Assembly: GCF_001570405.1 (NCBI RefSeq)
Contig: NZ_BBYM01000021.1
Location: forward strand, 62,001-126,000
Length of the DNA stretch: 64,000 nt
Direction of reading: 5' to 3'
From: Microtetraspora niveoalba
GTDB lineage: Bacteria; Actinomycetota; Actinomycetes; Streptosporangiales; Streptosporangiaceae
The position numbers and the translations under genes are program-made. Each line of letters opens with the position of its first letter. Position 1 is the stretch's first letter. The notes beneath the pieces were generated by a model. That model was not told the origin of the DNA and searched no databases. It saw only the letters and a list, made by a program, of their open reading frames with translations. Of the stretch, positions 16,713-25,242 are shown in pieces.

Positions 16713-18133
16713 GCCGCACCTTCCTCGGCATGCCGGCCCGCGCGCTCGAACGCGGCTTCCCCTCCAACGCGGCCATCGCCGTAGGCGACTCGCAACTGCG
16801 GTTCAACCTGCGCAAGGCGACCCGTACGATCCGCGGCAAGCGGGCGGCGGTCGTATCCGAGCTCCCCGACTGGGAGGGGCTGCGCCAGGCCGGCAAGGCG
16901 ATCAAGGATCACACGCTGCGCAACCTCGACCGCTACCTGGAGCAGCTCGAAGCCGCGGTCACCGCCGCGGGCGGGCACGTCCACTGGGCCGCGGACGCGG
17001 ACGAGGCCAACCGCATCGTCGCCGTCCTGGTCAGGGCCACCGGCGAGACCGAGGTGGTCAAGGTCAAGTCGATGGCCACCCAGGAGATCGGACTGAACGA
17101 GGCCCTCGCCGCCGAGGGCGTCACCGCGTACGAGACCGACCTGGCCGAGCTGATCGTCCAGCTCGGAGACGACTGGCCCTCGCACATCCTGGTCCCGGCC
17201 ATCCACCGCAACCGGGCCGAGATCCGCGAGATCTTCCAGGAGCGGATGGGCGAGTGGGGCAGACCCGCGCCGGAGGACCTCACCGACGACCCGCGCGCGC
17301 TCGCCGAGGCCGCCCGGCTGCACCTGCGCGAGCGCTTCCTCTCCACCAAGGTCGCGATCTCCGGGGCGAACTTCATGATCGCCGAGACGGGAACCCTGGT
17401 CGTGCTGGAGTCCGAGGGCAACGGCCGCATGTGCCTCACCCTGCCCCGCACGCTGATCAGCGTCGTCGGCATCGAGAAGATCCTGCCGACCTGGCGCGAT
17501 CTGGAGGTCTTCCTCCAACTCCTGCCGAGAAGCTCGACCGGTGAGCGGATGAACCCCTACACCTCCACCTGGACCGGCGCGACCGAGGGGCAGGAGTTCC
17601 ACCTCGTCCTGCTCGACAACGGCCGCACCGACGTCCTCGCCGACGAGGTCGGCCGCCAGGCGCTGCGCTGCATCCGCTGCTCCGCCTGCCTCAACGTCTG
17701 CCCGGTCTACGAGCGCGCCGGCGGCCACGCGTACGGGTCCGTCTATCCCGGGCCGATCGGGGCGATCCTCACTCCCCAGCTCCGGGGCATGGGCTCCGAG
17801 CTGGACCGCTCGCTGCCGTACGCGTCGTCGTTGTGCGGGGCCTGCTACGAGGTGTGCCCGGTGGCCATCGACATCCCGCAGGTGCTGGTGGATCTGCGGG
17901 CCAAGGCCAGGCACCCGCGCGCGGAGCGTCTCGGCATGGCGGCCGCGGGCTGGATCTTCAACCGGCCGGAACGGCTGGCGCGCGCGCAGCGGGCCGGCGG
18001 CCGGCTGCGCCGGTTCGTGCCGAAGCGGCTGCCCGGCCCGATGTCCGCCTGGACCGACACCCGCGACATCCCTGACATTCCCCGTGAATCGTTCCGCGAC
18101 TGGTGGGACCGTACCGACGGAGGCGGCCGATGA
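16709..18133 (+). CDS. lutB: Lactate utilization protein B, 4Fe-4S
   Basis: 474 aa. It has an N-terminal LUD domain and a C-terminal pair of ferredoxin-like clusters, CIRCSACLNVCPVY and CGACYEVCPVAIDIP, at about residues 315-395. This is the iron-sulfur electron-transfer subunit of the LutABC lactate dehydrogenase. GTG 16709 overlaps the lutA stop (GTGA) with a GAGGGGGG site upstream. Its own stop overlaps the lutC ATG. Confidence 0.94.
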   Translation: MSRTFLGMPARALERGFPSNAAIAVGDSQLRFNLRKATRTIRGKRAAVVSELPDWEGLRQAGKAIKDHTLRNLDRYLEQLEAAVTAAGGHVHWAADADEANRIVAVLVRATGETEVVKVKSMATQEIGLNEALAAEGVTAYETDLAELIVQLGDDWPSHILVPAIHRNRAEIREIFQERMGEWGRPAPEDLTDDPRALAEAARLHLRERFLSTKVAISGANFMIAETGTLVVLESEGNGRMCLTLPRTLISVVGIEKILPTWRDLEVFLQLLPRSSTGERMNPYTSTWTGATEGQEFHLVLLDNGRTDVLADEVGRQALRCIRCSACLNVCPVYERAGGHAYGSVYPGPIGAILTPQLRGMGSELDRSLPYASSLCGACYEVCPVAIDIPQVLVDLRAKARHPRAERLGMAAAGWIFNRPERLARAQRAGGRLRRFVPKRLPGPMSAWTDTRDIPDIPRESFRDWWDRTDGGGR

Positions 18134-18843
18134 ACTCGCGCGACCTGATCCTCGCCCGCGTCCGCCGCGCCGTCGCGGGCGCGCCCGACGCCGAGGTGCC
18201 CCGCGCCTACCGCGGCGCGACCGGTGCCGTGGCGGGGAGCACCGTGCCCGGGAACGCCGGGGCGGAGAGCGCGGTGGCCGGCGGGGTCGCCACCGGGGAC
18301 GGCGGCCGGGCGGCCGGCGAGCGGCTGATCGACCTGCTCGCCGAGCGGCTCCGCGACTACCGGGCGATCGTCCACGTGGTCGCCGAGGCCGAGGCCGCCT
18401 CCGTCGTCGAGGAGGCGCTCGCCCGCCGGAAGGCCGCCCGCCTCGTCGTCCCGGACGGTCTCCCGCCTTCCTGGCTCCACCCCCGCAAGGCCGGCGTGCC
18501 GTACGAGACCGTGGGGGACGACCCCGAGCTGAGCCCGGCAGACCTCGACCGCGTGGACGGCGTGATCACCGGATGCGCGGTGGCGATCGCGGAGACCGGG
18601 ACGATCGTCCTGGACGCCGGGCCCGGCCAGGGACGGCGGGCGCTGACGCTGCTGCCGGACTACCACCTGTGCGTCGTGTCCGCCGACCGGATCGTGGCGG
18701 GCGTGCCGGACGCCGTGGCGCGGCTGTCTCCCGAACGGCCGCTGACCTGGATCAGCGGCCCGTCGGCGACCAGCGACATCGAGCTCGACCGGGTCGAGGG
18801 CGTGCACGGCCCGCGCACACTCGAAGTCGTGATCGCCACGTGA
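18130..18843 (+). CDS. lutC: Lactate utilization protein C
   Basis: 237 aa LUD-domain protein. GVITGCAVAIAETGTIVLDAGPGQGRRALTLLPDYHLCVV is the family core (quoted here in parts: AETGTIVLD and LLPDYHLCVV are the conserved strands). It is the third subunit of the lactate-oxidising complex. ATG 18130 overlaps the lutB stop as ATGA. A variable Ala/Gly-rich stretch lies at residues about 32-60. The convergent gene downstream is 35 bases away. Confidence 0.92.
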   Translation: MNSRDLILARVRRAVAGAPDAEVPRAYRGATGAVAGSTVPGNAGAESAVAGGVATGDGGRAAGERLIDLLAERLRDYRAIVHVVAEAEAASVVEEALARRKAARLVVPDGLPPSWLHPRKAGVPYETVGDDPELSPADLDRVDGVITGCAVAIAETGTIVLDAGPGQGRRALTLLPDYHLCVVSADRIVAGVPDAVARLSPERPLTWISGPSATSDIELDRVEGVHGPRTLEVVIAT

Positions 18844-18878
18844 GGCGCGGCTCCGGCGAGTGATCGGCAGACGGACGA

Positions 18879-19949
18879 TCAGTATCTGAGCACCGCGCCG
18901 ACCCCGTCGGGAGCGTCGAGGTCCGGCACGAACCAGAGCTCGGCGTCGGTCACGGCGACGGCGCGGGCCAGGGCGGCGTCGGCGCGCTCCTCGACCGGCA
19001 GCTCCACGCCCAGGTCGTTCAGCTCGCCGGGCTCGGCGGCGAGCTGGGTGCCCTCCGGGCCGATCCACAGCGTGGCGTCGGAGGACGGGTCGTCGCGCAG
19101 GAGCAGCGTCGCCACCCGCCCGTCGCGCAGCGCCCGCGCGGTCTCCGCCAGCCCCGTCGCGTACGGCCCGGAATGGTAGGCGTCGAGCAGCGCGGCGTGG
19201 CGTTTCCTCTGCCAGACCTCGATGGCGTGGTCCACCTCCGCCTGGAACGGCTCGTCGGCGGACCCCGGAGCGCGGCTGCCGCGCTCGGCCACCACGACAC
19301 GCCCGGCCGTCTCCTTGCCGAGGGCATCCATGATCATGCGGCGGGTCTGCGGCTCGCCCGCCAGCACGACGAGCTCGGCGCCGATGCCGTGCGCCTCCTT
19401 GTCGATCACCTCGGCGGCCGCGACGGCGTTGCGCCGCCAGGTCTCCTCGGCGTCCCGCTCGTACCGGGTCTGCGACCACCCTCCCTGGCCGGTCTTCTGG
19501 ATGGGCCAGTCGGCGGCGGCCTCCACTGTCAGCTCGCGCTTCGGCCCGCCGCAGGACACGATCACCTCCGCGCCCGCGTGGTCGGCCAGGACCTCCAGGT
19601 GCGGCACCGTCTCCCCGCGCTGGGCCAGCATGGGCACCACATGGGGCAGCGGCGACCAGCGGGCGATCTCGCGCCGGGGCGGCGCGGCCAGAGGCTCGGT
19701 CAGCACGACGGACCCGCCCTCGGCGAACACCGCGCGCCCGGGGGCGGCCTGCGCGGGCTCGGTGACCAGTTCTCCGATGGGCGCGCGGACATCGGGCGGG
19801 GCGCCCCGCGCCGCCAGCTCCTCGTCGATCCGCCGCCAGCGCAGCTCGACCGCGGTCGCGGCGTCCTCGGTCACGCGGGCGGTGTCCAGATAGACCGAGA
19901 CGAAAGGTCCACGGCGCTCGTACAGATGACGGACTGAGGCCAGTCTCAC
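18879..19949 (-). CDS. Rv2629-type baeRF2/Vms1-like ribosome-associated factor
   Basis: 356 aa. It begins with SVRHLYERRGPFVSVYLDT, the hallmark of the bacterial eRF1-like (baeRF2) family that includes M. tuberculosis Rv2629 and the ribosome hibernation factor Balon. The C-terminal part has the eRF1 domain-3-like region (ALRDGRVATLLLRDD, TLWIGPEG). Related proteins bind the ribosomal A site during dormancy; that this one does so is inference. GTG 19949 is preferred because AGGGGAG lies 5 bases upstream; another GTG at 19964 is possible. It is 11 bases downstream of the DUF2795 gene and probably co-transcribed. Confidence 0.82.
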   Translation of the reverse strand: MRLASVRHLYERRGPFVSVYLDTARVTEDAATAVELRWRRIDEELAARGAPPDVRAPIGELVTEPAQAAPGRAVFAEGGSVVLTEPLAAPPRREIARWSPLPHVVPMLAQRGETVPHLEVLADHAGAEVIVSCGGPKRELTVEAAADWPIQKTGQGGWSQTRYERDAEETWRRNAVAAAEVIDKEAHGIGAELVVLAGEPQTRRMIMDALGKETAGRVVVAERGSRAPGSADEPFQAEVDHAIEVWQRKRHAALLDAYHSGPYATGLAETARALRDGRVATLLLRDDPSSDATLWIGPEGTQLAAEPGELNDLGVELPVEERADAALARAVAVTDAELWFVPDLDAPDGVGAVLRY

Positions 19950-19960
19950 GTGGTCTCCCC

Positions 19961-20377
19961 TCACCAGCGGTGGCGTTCCACGCCGAGCCCGAGAGCCTCG
20001 GCCACCTCACCGACGTTGTGGAACATGAGCTCGGGAAGCTGGCGCACGGCATCGACCACGGCGTCGGGAGCGCTCTTGCCCTCGGCGTGGGCCAGCAGGT
20101 TCTCGCGGTTGGCGGGATATTCGGCGTCGCTCAGCCACTTCGCCAGGTTGCTGCGGCGCTCGACGTCGGCGGGGGTGATGCCGGCGGGCGTCCCCGGCTC
20201 GTGCCCCGGCGGCCGGCGGGGCGGCGCCAGGTCGTCCTCCGCCCGCTGCGTCGGCTCGGGCTCCTTCCACTCCTCCGCGTGCGAGGTGCCTCCACCCCGT
20301 GTGAGACCCTCCGTCTCGTGCTTCTGCTCGTCATCCACCCGGGGGCTGTGCTTGTCGCTGCCGCGTTGGATACTCAT
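19961..20377 (-). CDS. DUF2795 domain protein
   Basis: 138 aa. A hydrophilic N-terminal 70 residues, rich in Glu/Arg/Pro, precedes a DUF2795 domain (NLAKWLSDAEYPANRENLLAHAEGKSAPDAVVDAVRQLP, with LPELMFHNVGEVAEALG at the end). The fold is small and helical; the function is unknown. ATG 20377 follows GGGAGGTGAGG. It is the first gene of a two-gene unit with the Rv2629/Balon-like protein, which suggests a stress or dormancy role (inference). Confidence 0.82.
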   Translation of the reverse strand: MSIQRGSDKHSPRVDDEQKHETEGLTRGGGTSHAEEWKEPEPTQRAEDDLAPPRRPPGHEPGTPAGITPADVERRSNLAKWLSDAEYPANRENLLAHAEGKSAPDAVVDAVRQLPELMFHNVGEVAEALGLGVERHRW

Positions 20378-20456
20378 GACCTCACCTCCCGAATCGGGTC
20401 ATGTGGAGGCCCGTACCCGCCCCGTCCCCCCCAAACATCGCACCCGGAGGGAATCC

Positions 20457-21530
20457 ATGTTCGACGAGCGCCTCACGATCGCCACCGAGAGGCTCGTCCT
20501 GCGGCCCTTCGGCCCCGGTGACTCCGCCCAGGTACGGGAGATCCTCAAGGAGGGAGGAGAGACCGGCCTGCCTCCGGGCGCGCCCGGGCACGCCGCCGGC
20601 ATCGGCCCCTGGCTCTCCCAGGGCGTACACGACCTGTGGCGCTCCGGACAGGGCATCCACCTCGCGATGGACGCCGGAGGCGTGATCGTCGGGGCCATCA
20701 GCCTCTTCAAGACGCAGTGGGAGGCGGGCACGACCGAGGTCGGCTACGGCGTCCGCCCCGCCCACCGGGGCCGCGGGTACGCGCCCGAGGCCGTCAGGGG
20801 GCTGACCGAGCGGGTGCTCGGCGGCGGGACGCTGCGCCGGGTCGAGCTGCGCGCGAACCTGGACAACACCGCCTCCATCCGGGTCGCCGAGAAGGCCGGG
20901 TTCGTCCGGGAAGGCGTGCTGCGCGGCGCCGGGTTCGAGGACGACGGCCCGCACGACCTGGTCGTCTTCGGCCTGCTGCGCGGCGACGGCCGCACCCTCG
21001 TCGAGCGCAGGCTGAGCGGCGACCACGTCGTGCTGCGGCCGTTCGACCGGCGGGACGCCTTCGACGTGCTCGCCGCGGTGCGGGACGACCCCGAGATCGC
21101 CCGCTGGATGCCGTGGGCCGCCGGATACACCCTGGAGCGGGCGGTCGAGTGGTGCACCCGCCACGCCCACATGCCCGGCCTCTCCGGCGCCAACTTCGCG
21201 ATCGAGCCGCGTGAAGGGGGACGGCTGGCCGGAGCCGTGGGCGTGCACCGGGCGGACCGGGAGCGCCGCGACGTGGAGGTGGGCTACTGGATCTCGCCGT
21301 GGGCCCGCAGGCGGGGCTACGCGGCGGAGGCGACGCGGATCGTCACCGCCCACCTGTTCGGCCTCGGCTTCGACCGCGTCCAGCTCGTCATCGCCACCGG
21401 AAACCACGCGAGCCGGGCGGTGGCGAAGCGGGCCGGATTCGTCCAGGAAGGCATACTCAGGCAGGCGGTTCCGGTGCCCGGCGGGCGCTCCGATGCCGTA
21501 ATGTTCAGTGTGCTCAGAGGGGAAATGTAA
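20457..21530 (+). CDS. Tandem GNAT N-acetyltransferase (RimJ/RimL type, two domains)
   Basis: 357 aa made of two complete GNAT domains. Domain 1 (about 1-175) has VGYGVRPAHRGRGYAPEAVRGL and ELRANLDNTASIRVAEKAGFVREG; domain 2 (about 183-357) has VGYWISPWARRRGYAAEATRI and TGNHASRAVAKRAGFVQEG. Both keep the acetyl-CoA loop R-x-x-G-x-A/G and the NxxSxxxxxKxGF motif. The two halves are clearly related, which indicates a duplication and fusion. The acceptor is unknown, with protein N-terminal or small-molecule amines both possible. ATG 20457 follows GGAGGG. Divergent from the DUF2795 gene. Confidence 0.9.
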   Translation: MFDERLTIATERLVLRPFGPGDSAQVREILKEGGETGLPPGAPGHAAGIGPWLSQGVHDLWRSGQGIHLAMDAGGVIVGAISLFKTQWEAGTTEVGYGVRPAHRGRGYAPEAVRGLTERVLGGGTLRRVELRANLDNTASIRVAEKAGFVREGVLRGAGFEDDGPHDLVVFGLLRGDGRTLVERRLSGDHVVLRPFDRRDAFDVLAAVRDDPEIARWMPWAAGYTLERAVEWCTRHAHMPGLSGANFAIEPREGGRLAGAVGVHRADRERRDVEVGYWISPWARRRGYAAEATRIVTAHLFGLGFDRVQLVIATGNHASRAVAKRAGFVQEGILRQAVPVPGGRSDAVMFSVLRGEM

Positions 21531-21631
21531 TGAAATTTCCTATGCGTGGAGCGGCCACCGGCCGGATGATCGTCTCGCCCTCCTGACCCTCGCCGACGGC
21601 GCGAGCAGTGCCCGTCGTCGGCACGGTCGGC

Positions 21632-21659
21632 TATCCTCGCGAGCCGGATTACAAATCCG
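21632..21659 (+). promoter_or_regulatory. Putative promoter and operator of cbiX
   Basis: A TATCCT hexamer at 21632-21637 could be a -10 box. It is followed at 21645-21659 by a perfect palindrome CGGATT-ACA-AATCCG, 28 bases upstream of the cbiX ATG. A three-base loop makes an RNA hairpin possible, but a DNA operator close to the start of transcription is equally likely. No match to a known regulator is claimed. Confidence 0.3.
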
Positions 21660-21686
21660 CAGGTCAAGGCATGGGAGATCAGGCAG

Positions 21687-22586
21687 ATGAAACCGCCGCT
21701 GCTGCTCGTCGGGCACGGGACCCACGATGAGACGGGCGTCGCCGAGTTCGGCAGGTTCGTCCATCGGCTCCGCTGCCGGCTCGACCGGCGCGTCGCCGAG
21801 GTGACCGGAGGCTTCATCACCAAGGCGAGGCCGCAGCTCAGCGACTCCGTCTCCTCACTGATCGCGCACGGCCACCACCACGTCATCGCGCTGCCGCTCA
21901 GCCTCACCGGCGACCGGGAGGCCCTCGGCGACATCCCCGGCACCATGGCGCTGGAGCAGGAACGCCACCCGACCCTGGAGTTCGACCTCGCCCGGCCGCT
22001 CGGCCCCGACCCCCGCATCCTCGAACTGCTCGCCGAGCGCCTCGCGGACGCCCAGGCGGACATGCCCCGCCTCGTCACCGAGGAGATGCCCGAGGACGTC
22101 GACCCCGCCGAGACCGCCGTCGTCCTCGTCGGCCACGGCGCCGCCGACCCCGCCGTCAACGCCGAGGTCCACCGGGTCTCCCGGCTGTTCTGGGAGACCC
22201 ACGCCTCCGACATGCTCACCGTCGAGACCGCGTACGTCTCGCACAACCGGCCCGGCGTCCCCGGCGGCCTGGAGCGCTGCCGCAGGCTCGGGGCCAAGCG
22301 TGTGATCGTCCTGCCGTACATCCTGTTCGCCGGCGGCGTCCTCGAGCGCATCTGGGCCCAGGCCCTCGCCTACGGGGCGAACCACGAGGGCCTGGACATC
22401 CGCTGCGCCGAGGTCATCGGCGACTGCGAGGGCCTCGCCGACGTCGTCATCGACCGATACGAGGAGGCGCTCTCCGGCGCGGCCGACACCGGCGTGTGGA
22501 CCGCCCGCCGCCGCTTCACCGAGGCGCTGGCCGTCGAGCGGATCGCCAGGGACGAGCCCGAGTCGGAGATCCCCACCCCCGTCTGA
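21687..22586 (+). CDS. cbiX: Sirohydrochlorin chelatase (CbiX/SirB family)
   Basis: 299 aa, two CbiX half-domains: LLLVGHGTHDETGVAEF at the N-terminus and VVLVGHGAADPAVNAEV at about residue 147. Each has the metal-binding His of the VGHG motif. GGVLERI and the second-half His residues are consistent with a ferrochelatase/cobaltochelatase. It inserts Fe (siroheme) or Co (cobalamin) into sirohydrochlorin. It is followed 16 bases later by cobT and then cysG, so the cluster can supply either pathway. ATG 21687 follows a GGGAGATCAGG stretch. Confidence 0.9.
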   Translation: MKPPLLLVGHGTHDETGVAEFGRFVHRLRCRLDRRVAEVTGGFITKARPQLSDSVSSLIAHGHHHVIALPLSLTGDREALGDIPGTMALEQERHPTLEFDLARPLGPDPRILELLAERLADAQADMPRLVTEEMPEDVDPAETAVVLVGHGAADPAVNAEVHRVSRLFWETHASDMLTVETAYVSHNRPGVPGGLERCRRLGAKRVIVLPYILFAGGVLERIWAQALAYGANHEGLDIRCAEVIGDCEGLADVVIDRYEEALSGAADTGVWTARRRFTEALAVERIARDEPESEIPTPV

Positions 22587-22602
22587 CATTGGAGAGCACG
22601 CG

Positions 22603-23691
22603 TTGACACCGCTTGATGAGACGATCTCGGCGATCCGCCCGGCCGACCAGGACGCGATGGCACGGGCCAGAGAGCACCAGGACCGGCTCACCAAGCCGCG
22701 CGGCGCGCTCGGCGCGCTCGAGGACGTCGCCGTACGGCTCGCCGGGGCGGCGGGCGCCTGCCCGCCGCCGATGCCGGTGCCCGCCGCGCTCGCGATCTTC
22801 GCCGCCGACCACGGTGTCCACGCGCAGGGCGTCTCCCCCTGGCCGCAGGAGGTCACCACCCAGATGGTGGCCAACTTCCTGGCAGGAGGGGCCGTGGCCA
22901 ACGCGTTCGCCGCCTCCGCCGGCGCCTCCGTGACCGTGGTCGACGTGGGCGTCGCCGCCGACCTGCCCGGAGCGCCCGGCCTGCGCGCCCGCAAGGTCGC
23001 GTACGGCACGGCCGACCTGTCCCTCGGCCCCGCCATGACCGCCGACCAGGCCGCCGCTGCGCTCCATACCGGCGTCGAGACGGCCCGCGACCTGATCGAG
23101 GCCGGCGCCCGCTGCCTGATCACCGGGGACATGGGCATCGCCAACACCACCGCCTCCGCCGCGCTGATCTGCGCGTACACGGGGCGCGACGCGGCGGAGG
23201 TGACCGGGCGCGGCACCGGCATCGACGACGCCACCCACCAGCACAAGATCGGGATCGTGCGCCGGGCGCTGGAGGTCAACCGGCTGCGCGAGACCGACGG
23301 CTTCGCGCCGGAACGCCGCGACGACGCGCTGCGCGCCCTCGCCGCCGTCGGAGGGCTGGAGCACGCCGCGATCGCCGGGTTCATCCTCGCCGCGGCCGCG
23401 GCGCGCGTGCCGGTCATCCTCGACGGCGTGATCGCCGGGTCCGCCGCGCTCGCCGCCGTGGCCCTCGCCCCCGCCGCCGCCGCGTACTGCGTCGCCGGGC
23501 ACCGCTCGGCCGAGCCCGGCCACGCCGCCACGCTCGACCACCTCGGCCTGCGGCCGCTCGTGGACCTCGAACTCCGCCTCGGCGAGGGCACCGGCGGCCT
23601 GCTCGCCCACCCGCTCGTCAGCGCCGCCGTACGCGTGATGCACGAGGTCGCCACCTTCGACTCCGCCGGTGTGACCGACAAGGAGAGCTGA
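22603..23691 (+). CDS. cobT: Nicotinate-nucleotide-dimethylbenzimidazole phosphoribosyltransferase
   Basis: 362 aa, the usual family length. It has TKPRGALGALEDVAVRLAG near residue 28, IFAADHGV, CLITGDMGIANTTASAAL, VTGRGTGIDD and GLEHAAIAGFILAAAAARVPV, all CobT signatures. It activates the lower ligand base of cobalamin using NaMN. The start is a TTG at 22603 with GGAG about 8 bases upstream; no in-frame ATG gives the conserved N-terminus. Closely follows cbiX. Confidence 0.92.
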   Translation: MTPLDETISAIRPADQDAMARAREHQDRLTKPRGALGALEDVAVRLAGAAGACPPPMPVPAALAIFAADHGVHAQGVSPWPQEVTTQMVANFLAGGAVANAFAASAGASVTVVDVGVAADLPGAPGLRARKVAYGTADLSLGPAMTADQAAAALHTGVETARDLIEAGARCLITGDMGIANTTASAALICAYTGRDAAEVTGRGTGIDDATHQHKIGIVRRALEVNRLRETDGFAPERRDDALRALAAVGGLEHAAIAGFILAAAAARVPVILDGVIAGSAALAAVALAPAAAAYCVAGHRSAEPGHAATLDHLGLRPLVDLELRLGEGTGGLLAHPLVSAAVRVMHEVATFDSAGVTDKES

Positions 23692-24009
23692 CCCCGCTGC
23701 CATAGGATCTACCGCGGGCTCCACGAGGGAGTGTCTGACAAATGTTGTCCGTCGCAGGCGCGGATCCCGATGGATGCATCGCAAGGCGGAGGAGGAGGCC
23801 GTAGCGCCAGCTACGGCCGACGACGACAACGCGGCGAGGCGCCATCTGGGCCGCGCGCAGCAGGGCATGATTCGTCAGACACGACCTAGGACGGGCGTCA
23901 TGGGGACGCCCGTCCGCCGAAGCCTGATCCGCTGAGCCGCCGGTCACCGGCCAACCGGTAAATTTGCCTCCTAACACAGCACGCTTGACGCATTAGGGAG
24001 ATTGGGGTC
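23692..24009. other. Intergenic region holding a MITE-like palindrome
   Basis: 318 bases between cobT and cysG. About half is the 152-base element annotated separately. The remaining 127 bases before cysG include TCACCGGCCAACCGGTAA, a small inverted repeat (CCGGCCAACCGG), and the AT-richer stretch CTCCTAACACAGC that may be a promoter. No gene is supported. Confidence 0.5.
23731..23882. mobile_element. 152-bp palindromic MITE-like element
   Basis: The ends are inverted copies: GTGTCTGACAAAT at 23731-23743 and ATTCGTCAGACAC at 23870-23882 (one mismatch over 13 bases). The whole length folds back on itself imperfectly, with a central GGCCGTAGC-GCCA-GCTACGGCC (bases near 23798-23819) and further matching blocks between. 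It encodes no protein I accept. This structure is that of a non-autonomous element or large intergenic palindrome. No clear target duplication is visible. Confidence 0.65.
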
Positions 24010-25242
24010 ATGGCGCCCTACCTGCTCGGCCTTCGCCTCGACGGGCGGCGGGTCCTGGTCGTGGGCGGCGGCCGCGTCGCCCAGCGGAGGATCCCCGCAC
24101 TGCTCGACGCCGGGGCGTCCGTCGTCCTCGTCTCGCCCAGCGCCACCCCCGCCCTCGACGATCTGATCGCCGACGGCCGTGTCACGTGGGAGCGCAGGCC
24201 GTACCAGGTGGGCGACTGCGACGGGGCGTGGCTCGTGCACGCCTGCACCGACCGGCGCGAGGTGAACGCGGCGGTCGCCGCGGAGGCCGAGGCCAAGCGC
24301 ATCTGGTGCGTACGCGCGGACGACAAGGAGGCGTCCGCCGCGTGGACGCCCGCGAGCGGCCGCGTCGGGGAGATCGGCGTCGCCGTCACGGCCGGGGGCG
24401 ACCCGCGCCGGGCCGCGGGCATCCGCGACGAGGTCGTCAACGCGCTCCGCGACGGCACCGTGGACGCGCGACGGCATCGCGGCAAGCCCGTCGGCGTCGC
24501 GCTCGTGGGCGGCGGGCCGGGAGACCCCGGGCTGATCACCGTCCGGGGCCGGCAGCTCCTCGCGCAGGCGGACGTCGTCGTGGCCGACCGGCTCGCCCCG
24601 CGCGGCCTCCTCGACGAGCTGCCGCCCGACGTCGAGCTCATCGACGCCGCCAAGATCCCGTACGGGCGCTACCTGGCGCAGGAGCGCATCAACGAGCTGC
24701 TGGTCGAGCACGCCCGGCAGGGCAAGTTCGTCGTCCGGCTCAAGGGCGGCGACCCGTTCGTCTTCGGCCGCGGCGGCGAGGAGATGCTCGCCTGCGCCCG
24801 CGCCGGCATCCCCGTCACGGTCGTTCCCGGCGTGACCAGCGCGGTCGCCGTGCCCGCCGCCGCAGGGGTGCCCGTCACCCATCGAGGGGTCAGCCAGGAG
24901 TTCCATGTGATCTCCGTACACGTGCCTCCGGGTGACCCGAAGTCGACCGTCGACTGGCAGGGGCTCGCACGATCCAAGGGAACCCTCATCCTGCTGATGG
25001 GCGTCGAACGGATCGAGGAGATCGCCGACGCGCTCGTCCGAGACGGACGTTCGCCGGAAACTCCCGTGATGGTGGTGCAGGACGGTACTCTTCCCACCCA
25101 ACGAGCTCTCGCCGCCACGCTCTCCACGGTGGCCGAGCGCGTGACCGCGACCGGGGTGCGGCCACCGGCGATCGTGATCGTCGGCGACGTCGTCAGAGTC
25201 GGCCAGGAGATCGAGATGGTGCGAGCGGAGCGGATCCCGTGA
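24010..25242 (+). CDS. cysG: Siroheme synthase CysG-like: precorrin-2 dehydrogenase fused to uroporphyrinogen-III methyltransferase
   Basis: 410 aa. Residues 1-155 form the precorrin-2 oxidase/ferrochelatase-like domain (VLVVGGGRVAQRRIPALLDAGASV). Residues about 158-405 form the SUMT domain (GVALVGGGPGDPGLITVRG, GRGGEEMLACARAGIPVTVVPGVTSA). It makes precorrin-2 and sirohydrochlorin, the branch point to siroheme and cobalamin, and so feeds the upstream cbiX. ATG 24010 follows AGGGAG. The N-terminal domain is shorter than in enterobacterial CysG. The stop overlaps the next GTPase gene (GTGA). Confidence 0.93.
   Translation: MAPYLLGLRLDGRRVLVVGGGRVAQRRIPALLDAGASVVLVSPSATPALDDLIADGRVTWERRPYQVGDCDGAWLVHACTDRREVNAAVAAEAEAKRIWCVRADDKEASAAWTPASGRVGEIGVAVTAGGDPRRAAGIRDEVVNALRDGTVDARRHRGKPVGVALVGGGPGDPGLITVRGRQLLAQADVVVADRLAPRGLLDELPPDVELIDAAKIPYGRYLAQERINELLVEHARQGKFVVRLKGGDPFVFGRGGEEMLACARAGIPVTVVPGVTSAVAVPAAAGVPVTHRGVSQEFHVISVHVPPGDPKSTVDWQGLARSKGTLILLMGVERIEEIADALVRDGRSPETPVMVVQDGTLPTQRALAATLSTVAERVTATGVRPPAIVIVGDVVRVGQEIEMVRAERIP

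Noticed and set aside
21645-21659. tRNA anticodon-like hairpin CGGATT-ACA-AATCCG
   Set aside because: No acceptor, D or T arms are present around it; treated as a possible operator instead.
23618-23977. 119-codon minus-strand frame over the palindromic element
   Set aside because: It spans the cobT end and the MITE-like palindrome, is Arg-rich and has no homologue I recognise.
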